Shown: positions 1 through 9,349 of the stretch, in pieces
Numbering within the stretch: position 1 is the stretch's first letter
Layout: every line of letters starts with the position of its first letter
Assembly (NCBI GenBank): GCA_965204565.1
Contig: CBDBEU010000003.1
Span: 762,528 to 826,527 of the forward strand
Source: CBDBEU01 sp965204565
Lineage (GTDB): Bacteria > Pseudomonadota > Alphaproteobacteria > Rhizobiales > TMED25
Length of the DNA stretch: 64,000 bases
Direction of reading: 5' to 3'
Position numbers and translations under genes: made by a program
Notes under the pieces: model-generated
Database searches by the model: none
The model's input: the letters and a program-made list of their open reading frames with translations, nothing else
Told to the model about the DNA's origin: nothing

Positions 1-520
1 AGCCCGATCAATCCATTGACCGGATACGTCCGCCGGCGCACCGTGATTGTCGGCTGCCGCCGACACCTCGGTCTCGAACCGACCCATCCGGCCGGCAGAC
101 GCGGCCTCGGCATCAACGCCACGCCCTCCGACCACCTGCCGCATCACCGGATCGAGCGCCGGACGGTCCGCGCCGTTCACATCATCATATCCGGCCGATC
201 GCCCGAAGACCGACCACGGAATGCAGACGGTTGTGGACGGTTCGCGTATCTCCGAGAGGACCGCCGGCAATATCGTGCAATCCCGGGGTCTCGTCCAACT
301 CCCGGAACAGCAACGGGCCACCGTCGAAACCGATCTTCGAGCCATGGAATTCCAGCCGCCGCCGACTGTCGAAACCGCGCCTGATATCACCCGTTTCGCC
401 TGCACCCTGCGGGTGATCCGTGATCCGCCCCCTACAGCCCACCAACATGCTGAAATGTAACATGTTACCGGCTGTCACAGGCGCAAACGTCACGTTACCT
501 GGGGGAATGTGGGGTCCAGA
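1..520 (-). mobile_element. IS1380-family remnant A (transposase N-terminal part)
   Basis: The minus strand encodes the N-terminal part of an IS1380-family transposase, with the family pattern RRLEFHGSKI, DGGPLLFREL and GLHDIAGGPLGDTR, but with broken frames. The first 440 bases match positions 16339-16750 closely, so this is a second copy of the same element in the same orientation. The element is cut by the window edge, so its catalytic part cannot be judged. Nothing suggests it is active. Its outer end lies near 500-520, next to the small membrane protein gene. Confidence 0.75.
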
Positions 521-528
521 TGAGACTG

Positions 529-828
529 TCATGTGACACTGAGCAGGACCATCCCGACAAGTGTTACGAGCTTTGCAAGATCTGCCAATTGGCGCTCTCC
601 GGCAAATCGCTCAGCTGAGCGCCACACGCCCACTGAGACAACGACGTTGTACGGCAAAGAGAAGGCGTAGCCGGCAACAAGCGCCATGATCGGCCGATCA
701 GCCATGATCAAGACAATAAACAGTACACTGGACGAGATATTGACGATGATGCCGCCAATCACAGCCCAGTTCCAGAACGCACTTTGAAGCATTAACTCGC
801 CGCGCCACAGACGGATCAATTGGTTCAT
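529..828 (-). CDS. small membrane protein of unknown function
   Basis: A 99-residue protein. After a short amphipathic start (MNQLIRLWRGE) it has two strongly hydrophobic stretches, at about residues 18-45 (AVIGGIIVNISSSVLFIVLI) and 48-66, and a weaker one at the C-terminus (LVTLVGMVLLSV). It is probably an inner-membrane protein with two or three helices. A WRSAERF segment between the helices is polar and probably cytoplasmic. I do not recognise the family and assign no function. The gene ends right at the border of the IS1380 remnant, so its original downstream context is lost. The length and clean frame argue that it is a real gene. Confidence 0.65.
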   Translation of the reverse strand: MNQLIRLWRGELMLQSAFWNWAVIGGIIVNISSSVLFIVLIMADRPIMALVAGYAFSLPYNVVVSVGVWRSAERFAGERQLADLAKLVTLVGMVLLSVT

Positions 829-1286
829 GGTGCCGGAAGGGTGGGAATTTGCTCAGTCAATTCAGCTGCCTGTATAGCGACGACTTGGCGGTACGACAAA
901 ATAGCCGTAGGCATTCTCACCATTTGCACCAACCACGTTTCCGGCCGTGTACTGGACCGTCTCAAGGGTGGGGAAATACCGCCACGCCAGTGATGTTCTC
1001 CGCTGCCGGCGCGACCCTACTCACTGGCTGCCGGATCGACAAGCCGGCCGATGCCGGTCTTGCCGGCAATATTGGGGGCGTGTTCCTAGCCATGGCAACA
1101 TCTGCATATTGTACATTGCCGCCCCATGTTGTCGGCAGGTGAATTGACGCTGCGGGGTTGTCGCGCTCGAATCAAAGGTTATTGAAAGATCACATTGCGG
1201 GCCTGCCGTGGCAGGATAAACGCAACAAGTCCGCAATCTTACATACCCCCAAGAGTCTTCTTGAGGGGAAAGGGAGCCCCTCGCCA
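829..1286. other. gene-free stretch upstream of the aminotransferase
   Basis: No reading frame here has a credible start or a recognisable family. It is presumably the upstream region of both the small membrane protein (minus) and the aminotransferase (plus), but I see no clear promoter elements. A purine-rich stretch just before 1287 may serve as a ribosome-binding site. Confidence 0.4.
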
Positions 1287-2474
1287 ATGACTGATTTCAA
1301 CCGCCTCATCGATCGTCGCGGTACCCACTCCACCAAGTGGGACAACATGGTGCGTCTTACGGGTATCGAAGTGCCGGACGCAATTCCGATGTGGGTGGCT
1401 GACATGGATTTCGCAGCACCGCCGGGTGTGACCGAAGCGCTCGGTGCCGAGATCGAACGGGCTGCACATGGTTATTATGCCGACACGGGAAGTTGGACGG
1501 CGGCGTTGACCGATTGGATGGAACGACGGCACTGCCTGCGCGTGGATCCGAAATGGGTGAGTCCCACACCCGGAGTCGTCTCCGGGTTGGGTCTGATCAT
1601 TCAAGCGGCAAGCGAGGCCAGCGATGAAGTCGTCGTCTTTCCCCCAAGCTATCACGCCTTCCGCAAAATCATTGTTTCGAACGAACGGCAGATACTTGAT
1701 GCACAGCTTGTCGAATCCGATGGGCGGTATTCGATGGACCTCGATGCGCTGCGAGACCAACTGAGTCCTCGAACGAAAATCGTGTTCCTTTGCAGTCCGC
1801 ATAATCCGGGCGGCACCGTCTGGTGGGTGGATGAGCTTCGCGCGCTGGCTGAATTCTGCGCCGCGAATGATCTGATCCTGGTGTCCGATGAAATCCATTG
1901 TGATCTCGTCCTCGATGGGTCGACACACGTACCGATGCTTACCGCCGCGCCCGAGATCGCGGATCGTCTGGTCACCTGCGTTGCCGCGACAAAGACCTTC
2001 AATCTTGCCGGCGCCCATGCCGGCGCCTGTATCACCTCGAACGAGGCGTTGAAGCACCGGATCGACGCGCGGATCGCGGCAAGTAGTCTTGGTTCCTACA
2101 ACAGGTTCGGGATGATCGCGACGGAAGCAGCTTGGCGGACAGGTGAGGCGTGGCTAGATGAATTGCTGCCTTACCTTGCCGGCAACCGCGAGCTGTTCGA
2201 TGCCGGGATCGAGGCTGCGGTGCCCGGTGCCCGCTCGATGCGCCTTTCTGCCACCTATCTTGCCTGGGTCGATTTTTCTGCAACCGGTCTGACACCTGAA
2301 GATGTTGCCGACAGAGTTCAGAACCGGGCGCGCGTCATTGCAAGCCCCGGCCCACAATTTGGTCCAGGCGGAGAAAGTTGGCTGCGCTTCAACTTCGCTC
2401 TGCCGCGCCCGATTCTCGAACATGCCCTTGGGCGGCTGGAGGATGCTTTTCAGGATATGCGTGTGCGGAAATGA
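1287..2474 (+). CDS. PatB/MalY-type PLP-dependent C-S lyase / aminotransferase
   Basis: A 395-residue fold-type I PLP enzyme of the MalY/PatB class, which typically splits cystathionine or related C-S bonds, or acts as an aminotransferase. Visible hallmarks are PMWVADMDF near the start, CSPHNPGGTVW in the middle, LVSDEIHCDL (Asp that contacts the PLP pyridine) and AATKTFNLAG (the Schiff-base lysine), then a C-terminal arginine in WLRFNFALP. The ATG at 1287 matches the usual family start. The frame stays open upstream to 1158, but that stretch has no family similarity. The gene is complete and isolated, with IS remnants beyond both neighbours. The exact substrate cannot be read from sequence. 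Confidence 0.88.
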   Translation: MTDFNRLIDRRGTHSTKWDNMVRLTGIEVPDAIPMWVADMDFAAPPGVTEALGAEIERAAHGYYADTGSWTAALTDWMERRHCLRVDPKWVSPTPGVVSGLGLIIQAASEASDEVVVFPPSYHAFRKIIVSNERQILDAQLVESDGRYSMDLDALRDQLSPRTKIVFLCSPHNPGGTVWWVDELRALAEFCAANDLILVSDEIHCDLVLDGSTHVPMLTAAPEIADRLVTCVAATKTFNLAGAHAGACITSNEALKHRIDARIAASSLGSYNRFGMIATEAAWRTGEAWLDELLPYLAGNRELFDAGIEAAVPGARSMRLSATYLAWVDFSATGLTPEDVADRVQNRARVIASPGPQFGPGGESWLRFNFALPRPILEHALGRLEDAFQDMRVRK

Positions 2475-2578
2475 GATAGCCCAAATGCAGTGACCTTCGA
2501 TTGTCGAACGGACGTTTCTTGTGACATCTGAATTTTATTTGCGCGGGCGCATCACAACTCTGTCACGTCTGGGTGCGA

Positions 2579-2594
2579 TGTGATTCAGATCACA
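2579..2594. promoter_or_regulatory. CRP/FNR-type operator TGTGA-N6-TCACA
   Basis: The palindrome TGTGATTCAGATCACA is an exact match to the CRP-type consensus TGTGA-N6-TCACA. It lies about 100 bases before a good ribosome-binding site (AAGGAG, 2681-2686) and an ATG at 2693. The gene it once controlled is cut off after three codons by the IS5 remnant. Confidence 0.6.
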
Positions 2595-2692
2595 ATTTTC
2601 CGCCGCCTTTGTTCCTATTTATACGTCATGGATTGGTGGCCGGCAGATGGGCTGCCGCGTTGCCAGATCTAAACAGGAAAAAGGAGTGCTTC

Positions 2693-2702
2693 ATGACCAA
2701 AT
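2693..2702 (+). pseudogene. decapitated gene: start codon and three codons only
   Basis: An AAGGAG ribosome-binding site is followed at proper spacing by ATG ACC AAA (Met-Thr-Lys). The next base starts the terminal repeat of the IS5-family remnant. Together with the CRP-type site upstream this looks like the intact control region of a gene whose body was removed by the insertion. The gene cannot be identified from three codons. Confidence 0.5.
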
Positions 2703-3716
2703 GGACACCCTGCAGACCCCTGTCTGCTGCCTGGAATCGGGTGACGAGAGTGCATTTACGGCCGCGATGCGGGTCGGCCCTTTGCCTGGGTTGTGGTTCG
2801 GGATTCGGTTTCGCCGGGGCCGGGCTATGACACGGCGCCTTTGCGCTCCCGGAACAGGAGCCGTTTCATGTTGACTGCGATGTTGGCCATGCCGATCCTG
2901 GCCTTCGCCCGGTCGATGCCGATGGTGCGGACGAAGGGCCCCGTTCGTGCCTTCATCCCGGCGAAGGGATGTTCGATCGCGGATCGGACCTTCGACCGTG
3001 CGGCATTGGCCCTCTCGTGATGCACGGGCATCGGCTTGCCGGGCGGGCGCGTCTTCTTGCGCCCTCGCTTGAGCATCCAACGCGCGTCGCGATCCTTTTG
3101 CGCCGGTTTCCAGGGATTGGCCTGCCAATCAGGCGGGATGCCCCCGCCCTTGACGACCTCCTTCCCGGCATCGGTCATGCGCTGGCGCGGGGCCGCCACG
3201 ATGGCGGCATCGACGATCTGCCCGCCCATGGCGGGATATCCGGCGTCCTCAAGATGCGCGTCGAACCGGGCGAAGAGTTTCTCCACCGCGCCGGTCCGCG
3301 CCGGGGCTTCCCGGAACCGTCAGATGGTCGTCTCGTCCGGCGCCCGCGCGCCGTCATCGAGGCTGAGGAAACGGCCAAAGCTGCGCCGGTCCATGATTTG
3401 CAACGCCGACTGCGCATCCGACAGACCGTAGAGCGCCTGGATCACCGGCACCTTGAACATGAGGACCGGGTCCATCGGCGGGCGCCCGCCTTGCCTGCCA
3501 TCGGAACGATCGAGCGTCGCATCCAACTCTGGCCGGAAGAGCTCGAAGTCGATAACCCCTGCAAGCCGCTCCAGCGGATCTACCGCCTTCGATAACGCCG
3601 CGTAGCGCTCATCCGGATCGAACAACCCGCGCTGTGCAGCCATCGTACCCTCCGTCGCTGATATCCCCACGGAATCACGCCAACACGCTCAAAACCAGGG
3701 GATTTTCAGGGCGTCC
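2703..3716 (-). mobile_element. IS5-family remnant 1 (internally deleted transposase)
   Basis: The minus strand encodes an IS5-family transposase from MAAQRGLFDPDERYAALSK through PMDPVLMFKVPVIQALYGL and YPAMGGQIVDAAIVAAP to the C-terminal AIEHPFAGMKA and IGMANIAVNMKRLLF. The middle, which would hold catalytic residues and a DRRHG segment, is missing: the chain jumps from DARWMLKRGRKKT to GKPMPVHHERA. There is also a frameshift near 3320. The imperfect terminal repeats GGACACCCTGCAGACCCC (left) and GGACGCCCTGAAAATCCCC (right, reversed) mark the ends. A second copy lies at 13884-15164 in the same orientation. Confidence 0.85.
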
Positions 3717-3718
3717 AT

Positions 3719-3812
3719 ATGCCGTGCCCCAAAATGCGCTCAAGACATTTTTTCTCATGACGGAACCAACGATCAATCACATCAATTAATGGAGCCATAT
3801 GGGAAATGCGGG
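3719..3812 (-). mobile_element. isolated IS1380-type end
   Basis: About 94 bases here are the reverse complement, with few mismatches, of 20795-20890, which is the left end of the IS1380 remnant C (CCCGCATTTCCCAT, then GTGATTGATCGTTGG and TTGAGCGCATTTTGGGGC). Only the terminus remains, sandwiched between the IS5 remnant and the SPFH pseudogene. It probably marks the insertion that removed the front of the SPFH gene. Confidence 0.7.
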
Positions 3813-5220
3813 TTAATGTGGTGACCGTGCCGGACGGCCCCTACGGTCGGACCACCGCGCTTGACGGTGCGCCGATGCCGGAAGGCATGTTCATCACGCC
3901 CAAGATCGATGATGGTGATCTTGCCGAGATGTTCAAGGCCGAGGTTTATCTCAACCGCGGGGGCTTGCGCGGACCGCAGGAAACCGTGCTGAAGCTCGGG
4001 CAATATCGTCTCGATCGGTACTTGTTTGATGTTCGCACCGATATAACGCTGGCAACGGTTATTCCCGCTGGCCATGTGGGTGTGGTGAAATCGAACGTCG
4101 TCCAGCCCGGCATGAACTGCTTTGAGGAAGAAGTGCAGGCGGGCACCGCGTCGGGGGCGCTAACGGTGCCGTTGGTACCGCGCGGTTGTGCCGGCATCTG
4201 GAAGGAGCCGCTGCTTCCGGGCGCCTATTATCTCAATCTCGATGCCTATCAGGTGACGCTGGTCGATACGCGGGTGCAGACCTGATATTACAATGGCGGC
4301 TTCAACAAACGCAAGATCAATCTGTCGATCGACCAGCAGGGAAATCTGCGACAACAGAAGAGTCCTCGGTAGAGGAAATCCCAGCCGACGCCGCAGACCG
4401 GGCGGTGTTCGTCAAGGTCGAAGGTTGGGACATTCCGCTGGAGTTGAGGGCGCTGGTGCAAGTGGACCCTGAAAACGCACCGGTTGTGGTTGGCGGGCTG
4501 GCGGAGGTCGAGGATCGCATTCTCACTCCTGCAATCCGCTTGATCGTGCGCAATGTCGCGGGCCGACGATCAGGAGCCCGGTGCGTGATGAAACGGGATC
4601 TCTGGTAGAGCCGATTGAATATGAGGTGAGCCCGACAAGGGTACTCGATCTGATCGAAAACCGCGAGGCGCTGGAGCAGACCATCGAGGCGGCGATCAAG
4701 ACCGAGGGGCGCAAGGCGGGTGTGGACATCAAGGAAATTCGCATCGGTGAGCCGGCAATACCGCTGGAGCTTCTTTTGTCGCGTCTGCGTGTTCAACTGG
4801 CAGATCAGCTGTGCTAAGCCCATGATCGTGAAGTCGCAGCATAGCAAAAACGCATAGGCGCACGCAATAGCCGACGAACAGCCACGCCTCGTTGAGGCTC
4901 AGATCGCGGTGAAGGTCGCCAACCAGCGCGAAGCCGAACGTCAATTCCTTGAGGAATTGGCGCGTGGTCAAAAAGCCTAGGCACAGGTTCTGGGTGAAGA
5001 CAGAGTGGCGCTGTTGCAGGCTTTGGAGAAGACACTGGCCTCGCTAGAGAAACGACCTGAGTTGGTGCAACTGGTGAGCCGCCTGGTGCCGCACACGGTT
5101 GTCGGCGGATCAAGCCAGGGCTTTGAAGGGGCGGCTGCGATACTGGGCGCTGCCTTCGATCGCTCTCGCGATGAAAGTGACGGGGCAGCAGCGCCAGCGA
5201 TTCCCGCGCCGGGCCGCTGA
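3813..5220 (+). pseudogene. SPFH / Band 7 (prohibitin-like) protein, degraded
   Basis: Pieces in successive frames reconstruct an SPFH-domain membrane-scaffold protein. The first piece holds VIPAGHVGVVKSNVVQPG, typical of Band 7 proteins, and ends in an in-frame TGA at about 4283, where RVQT is followed by YYNGGFNKRKINL after the stop. Further pieces carry RAVFVKVEGWDIPLELRA, then SLVEPIEYEVSPTRVLDL, then a coiled-coil-like region (KVANQREAERQFLEELARGQ), with at least two frameshifts and two more stops. The N-terminus is lost at the IS1380 end. The ancestral protein would have oligomerised at the membrane. This copy cannot be functional. Confidence 0.8.
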
Positions 5221-5276
5221 ACCAGCTTGTATTCAGATCTGGCGGAGAAAATATGAGGCGTGCGGCCCCGCGCGCC

Positions 5277-6407
5277 TCACACCCGCATCGGCATCAGGAC
5301 ATAAAGTGCGTTGCAGTCCGATGGGTCTCGGATCAATGTCTGTGCGCCTGCGTCCGACAACATGAACTTCGCCTCTTTGCTTTCCAGTTGCGAGGTAATG
5401 TCGAGCAGATAGCGGGGATTGAAACCAATCTGGAGCGGATCGGCGCCATAGCCGACTGCGATCTCCTCGACCGCAGTGCCCGCATCGGGGCTGTTCACTG
5501 ACAATGTCAGTGTTTCGCCGTCAATCGCCAGCTTCACCGCGCGGCCCCTGTCGCTTGAAATTGTCGAGACACGATCCACCGCCTCGGCAAAGATGCGCTT
5601 TTCGACCGTGAGCTCTTTGCTGTTCTGATAGGGGATGACGCGCTCATAATCGGGGAATGTGCCGTCGATCAGTTTTGAGGTGAGGCGCAAATCTGCAAAG
5701 GCAAAGCGGATTTTCGATGATGACAGGGCAATATCAACATTGCCTTCAACCTCATCGATCAGGCGGCTGAGTTCAGTCACGCATTTGCGCGGAATGATAA
5801 TGCCTGGCATGCCTTCCGCGCCTTCGGGTAAGGCAATTTCTGCCTGAGCGAGACGGTGGCCGTCGGTGGCAACCGCGCGCAGTGTCGACGCCCCTCCAGC
5901 GTCCTTGGGAGCGCTGGCCTGATGCAGATAGATGCCATTCAGATAGTAGCGCGTCTCCTCGGTCGAAATGGCAAACCGCGTGCGCTCGACCAGCCGTTTG
6001 ATCTCGGGTGCTGCAATGGTGAAGCGATGAGAAGGCTCCCCTTCACTGAGTGCCGGGAAATCGTCACGTGGCAATGTCTTGAGCGAGAAATCCGATCGCC
6101 CGGCCCTGAGCGCGAGGTGTTCTCCGCCTCCGTCCGTTTCGATCTTAAGCTGGGCGCTGTCAGGCAGTTTGCGCACAATGTCGTGGAGCAGGTGAGCCTG
6201 TGCGGTTGTGCCGCCCTGGCTTTCGACCTCGCCGGGAACGGTTTCAATCACTTCGATATCGAGATCGGTCGAGGTCAGGGTCAGCCCCGTGCCACCGGCA
6301 TCGATCAATACGTTGGAAAGTATCGGAATGGTGTTGCGGCGTTCGACCACGCTCTGGACATGGCTCAGTCCACGCAGCAAAACATTTCGCTCAATTACGA
6401 CCTTCAT
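5277..6407 (-). CDS. dnaN: DNA polymerase III beta subunit (sliding clamp)
   Basis: A 376-residue protein of normal length for the beta clamp, the ring that holds DNA polymerase III on its template. The start MKVVIERNVLLRGLSHVQSV, the VERRNTIPILSNVL segment, the central ATDGHRLA motif and the C-terminal end LYVLMPMRV (MPMR/L is the hydrophobic-cleft C-terminus) are diagnostic. It lies 131 bases downstream of dnaA on the same strand, the usual dnaA-dnaN arrangement. recF, often the next gene, is absent: the downstream sequence is the convergent SPFH pseudogene. The gene is intact. Confidence 0.97.
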   Translation of the reverse strand: MKVVIERNVLLRGLSHVQSVVERRNTIPILSNVLIDAGGTGLTLTSTDLDIEVIETVPGEVESQGGTTAQAHLLHDIVRKLPDSAQLKIETDGGGEHLALRAGRSDFSLKTLPRDDFPALSEGEPSHRFTIAAPEIKRLVERTRFAISTEETRYYLNGIYLHQASAPKDAGGASTLRAVATDGHRLAQAEIALPEGAEGMPGIIIPRKCVTELSRLIDEVEGNVDIALSSSKIRFAFADLRLTSKLIDGTFPDYERVIPYQNSKELTVEKRIFAEAVDRVSTISSDRGRAVKLAIDGETLTLSVNSPDAGTAVEEIAVGYGADPLQIGFNPRYLLDITSQLESKEAKFMLSDAGAQTLIRDPSDCNALYVLMPMRV

Positions 6408-6538
6408 GCGCCCCCCCCTCGTGCCCGCGCTGGATTACGTTTCTGATCCGGCGAACACCGGTCAGGGACCGCAGACTATATCAGAGGTCGCCACGTGTTC
6501 CAGCGCCATCCGCACCCACCTGTCAGCGACAGGCGGAG

Positions 6539-7993
6539 CTACTCGCGCAATTGGCGGCTCAATGCGTCAACCGACTGGTTCACTGTATCGTCGTTGCCCA
6601 ACATGCCCTCGATCTTGCGCACAGCATGTAAGACAGTGGTGTGATCGCGGCCACCGAACTTGCGTCCAATCTCCGGAAGCGAGCGCGTTGTCAGTGTCTT
6701 GGCCAAATACATGCCGACTTGGCGTGGAAAGACGACGCTCTTGTGCCGGCGTGCCGAAAGCAGATCCTGTCTGCTGACATTGAAGTGCCCACTGACCGCG
6801 CGCAGAATGTCCTCGATCATCACTTGGCGCATATTGGATTCGCTGATCAGATCACGAATCAACTCAGCCGCCTGCTCGACAGTGATCGGCAGTTTGTTGA
6901 GGCTGTGCGCGGCAAAGACTCGATTGAGAGCGCCTTCGATTTCGCGACCGGAGCACTGAATTCTGCGGGCCAGGAAATCAAGCACCGGCGGCGGAATCTC
7001 GATCTTGGTATCGGTGGTGGCCATTTGGCCTATACGCTTGTCGAGGATGCCGCGGCGCAATTCAAAATCGGCTGGGCCGATTTGTGCGACGAGGCCTCCT
7101 GAAAGGCGTGAACGCATCCGGTCGTCGAGTACTTCGAGGCGTGATGGCGGTTGGTCTCCGGCAATCACAATCTGATGGGTGGATTCGTCCAAGGAATTGA
7201 AAATATGACAGAATTCCTGCTGCACGGCTTTGCCCTGAAGAAACTGCATGTCATCGATCATGAGGACATCAATGTCTGCGAAGCGCTTCTTGAAAGAAAT
7301 GGTGTCGTGGGCTTTCAAAGCCTCGACGAAAGAACTCATGAACCGGATCGCCGAGAGAAAGAGCACTTTGCGGTCGCGTGCACGCTGGCGGATTTCCCAT
7401 GCGATAGAGTTCATCAAATGGGTTTTGCCGGTGCCGACAGGACCGTGGATATAGAGCGGATTGAATTCAATAGGATCTTCCGGCTCCGCAGTCGCCACGC
7501 GCAATGCCGCAGCGTGGGCAAGCGCATTTGAGCGACCGACCACATAGCTGGCAAAAGAGAAACGTCGGTCGAGTGGAGTTCCATGGTTAGCCATGGAGGC
7601 CTCGCCTTCATCGCCAATCTCCGCAATCAATCTGTCATCAGTATGGAAGTTCGATTGACCAGCGCTACTGGCAGTGTCGCCAGCCTGCTCTAGATTGGCA
7701 CTGTTACGACGCCGCGCGCGCGCCGCTTCAACATGGGAGCGGACCCGCAATTCAACCCGTTTGATACTTTCATCCTCAATGCACCATAGATCAAACAGTT
7801 TGTCACCATAGCGAGAGCGAATCCAGCTTCGCAAAAACGGGGTGGGTACGGACAGGGTGACAGCGCCACCTTCAAGCCGTTCCGCCTCCATGCGTGCAAA
7901 CCAGCTGGAATATACGTCCTCTCCGAGTTGCGTACGCAAACGATCGCGTACGCGCTGCCAACATTCCTGAAATGCTGTGTCAGAATATTGCAT
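6539..7993 (-). CDS. dnaA: chromosomal replication initiator protein DnaA
   Basis: A 484-residue initiator with the standard four-domain layout. The N-terminal domain I starts MQYSDTAFQECWQRV. A variable linker is followed by the AAA+ domain with Walker A GPVGTGKTH and Walker B VLMIDDMQFLQG. The C-terminal domain IV carries the DnaA-box reader FGGRDHTTVLHAVRKI. I chose the ATG at 7993 because GAGG lies eight bases upstream. A TTG seven codons earlier has no such site. The gene is intact and is followed by dnaN. Compare the prophage protein at 53155-53793, which reuses only domain IV. Confidence 0.97.
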   Translation of the reverse strand: MQYSDTAFQECWQRVRDRLRTQLGEDVYSSWFARMEAERLEGGAVTLSVPTPFLRSWIRSRYGDKLFDLWCIEDESIKRVELRVRSHVEAARARRRNSANLEQAGDTASSAGQSNFHTDDRLIAEIGDEGEASMANHGTPLDRRFSFASYVVGRSNALAHAAALRVATAEPEDPIEFNPLYIHGPVGTGKTHLMNSIAWEIRQRARDRKVLFLSAIRFMSSFVEALKAHDTISFKKRFADIDVLMIDDMQFLQGKAVQQEFCHIFNSLDESTHQIVIAGDQPPSRLEVLDDRMRSRLSGGLVAQIGPADFELRRGILDKRIGQMATTDTKIEIPPPVLDFLARRIQCSGREIEGALNRVFAAHSLNKLPITVEQAAELIRDLISESNMRQVMIEDILRAVSGHFNVSRQDLLSARRHKSVVFPRQVGMYLAKTLTTRSLPEIGRKFGGRDHTTVLHAVRKIEGMLGNDDTVNQSVDALSRQLRE

Positions 7994-8121
7994 TTTTTGT
8001 CGCCTCGCCACCAAGGGCTGTTGAATTCCTAGCTGTGTTTAACCCGTTTGGTTTTTTTGATCCCGTCGCCGATCCAAATCGATGACAAGTGTTGAGTGCT
8101 GCCCATTGCCGGGGATGGTTT

Positions 8122-8580
8122 CTAGGTTTGATTCCATGGCAGGCCTTCAAGTTTCCATCCGGAGATGGAACCGCGGTGGTTTTGTTGATCACGATCGCCT
8201 TCGAAGCCGGTCGCTACATTGAACGCCCTTTGCCAACCAGCCGATGTCGCCGCTTCGGCGGCATGAGAGCTGCGTGCGCCAGAGCGGCAAATGAAGAACA
8301 CCGGGGTTTCGGGTGTAGCGTCTCGTTCGGTGAGCATGGTGGTAACGCAATCGGCGAAATCCGGCTGAATTTCCATCGTCGGGAAAGACTGCCACTCAAG
8401 GCGCAGCAGGTCTTTGCCAAGTGGGGTCAGATCAGGAACCCCGACATAGGCCCATTCAGCCTGTGTTCTTACGTCAACAAGCTGGGAATACGGGATTTCG
8501 CTGAGCACAAGCCAAGCAACCCTGGGGGTCACATTTCCAGCATATGCCACCGGTGCCGGCTCGATCATTTCAATTTCCAT
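8122..8580 (-). CDS. rhodanese-like sulfurtransferase
   Basis: A 152-residue single-domain rhodanese. The active-site loop CRSGARSS (Cys near residue 98) follows VFFI, and the domain begins with VDVRTQAEW. Such proteins carry sulfur as a persulfide on the loop cysteine and hand it to acceptors. The specific partner is unknown. It has no signal peptide and should be cytoplasmic. The gene lies between rpsT and dnaA on the same strand, as in many alphaproteobacteria. The six-residue loop suits sulfur rather than arsenate or phosphate chemistry. The gene is intact. Confidence 0.88.
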   Translation of the reverse strand: MEIEMIEPAPVAYAGNVTPRVAWLVLSEIPYSQLVDVRTQAEWAYVGVPDLTPLGKDLLRLEWQSFPTMEIQPDFADCVTTMLTERDATPETPVFFICRSGARSSHAAEAATSAGWQRAFNVATGFEGDRDQQNHRGSISGWKLEGLPWNQT

Positions 8581-9349
8581 CGGTACTACGCGCCTTTAAT
8601 TAGAATTTTTGTATTCTTGTTTTGAGCAAGAAAATCTTCCCTGTCTCCACAACGTCAGCGCCGAATCGGCTAATACACGCAAATAAGAAGTCGTCTTCTG
8701 AATATCTTAATGGGCTATTATGTATGCATCATGACTTCAAAAATTTTCTATAATACAACAATAAAGAGATAAATCCAGCTGAATCTAACGTTTTTTATTT
8801 TTAAAACTGTCCATCCCCGAACTTTTCAAAGACGATAGCCTCTACAAACCGAGGGGGCAAGACCATTTGTGATCCTCCTGCCGTGAGAATCGGGCGGAGC
8901 GGGTTTGTGAGCTTGTGAAGCGAATGTGGCTTCGGGATGCAAATGCCTGTGTTGACGCCAAAAATAGGATCGGCCCTCTGTCTCGGATTGTGTCAATTTT
9001 CTGTCGCTATCATGACAAGTCAATGACGCTCAAAATCCACAATTGGCGATTGAGGCAGCCATGTGTGGGACCCAGTCCGAGCAAGATGCTGAAGTTAAAT
9101 GGGTTTTTGGTGCTCGGTAAAATTGCCACCCGCTCCCGGCATTTTCCTTGATGCTGGATTTTCAAACGCAGATGTTGGGGGTGCGGCTGGGTGACCCACA
9201 AGTGTGCTGGTGCACACGCAAATATGCATCTGCTGCGAAAGGGCCGCGTGGCCATCTCACACCAAAATCGTGAATTTTGATTGGCTGGCCAAGGCCAGCC
9301 CCTGTCTCAATTGGAGGATTTAGTGCGACCGGCTGAACAAGGCACCTTT
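8581..9349. other. long intergenic region between rhodanese gene and rpsT
   Basis: About 770 bases without a credible gene. Positions 8640-8830 are markedly AT-rich (for example AAAATTTTCTATAATAC and GTTTTTTATTTTTAAAA), unlike the rest of the window. One sequence at 9033-9041 (AAATCCACA) resembles a DnaA box at seven of nine positions. This is too little to call an origin, and alphaproteobacterial origins often lie elsewhere. The AT-rich part may simply hold the promoter of the rhodanese-dnaA-dnaN group. Confidence 0.35.
9283..9300 (-). terminator. possible hairpin after rpsT
   Basis: The sequence GGCTGGCCAAGGCCAGCC is a near-perfect palindrome about 50 bases downstream of the rpsT stop codon. 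On the minus strand it is followed by AATCAAAATT rather than a run of T, so it is at best a weak intrinsic terminator. Confidence 0.3.

Noticed and set aside
849..1142. Overlapping reading frames upstream of the aminotransferase
   Set aside because: No ribosome-binding site, no recognisable motifs, and three conflicting frames cover the same bases.
8640..8830. AT-rich stretch near dnaA as chromosomal origin
   Set aside because: Only one seven-of-nine DnaA-box-like sequence was found nearby (9033), no cluster, and origins of many alphaproteobacteria lie elsewhere.
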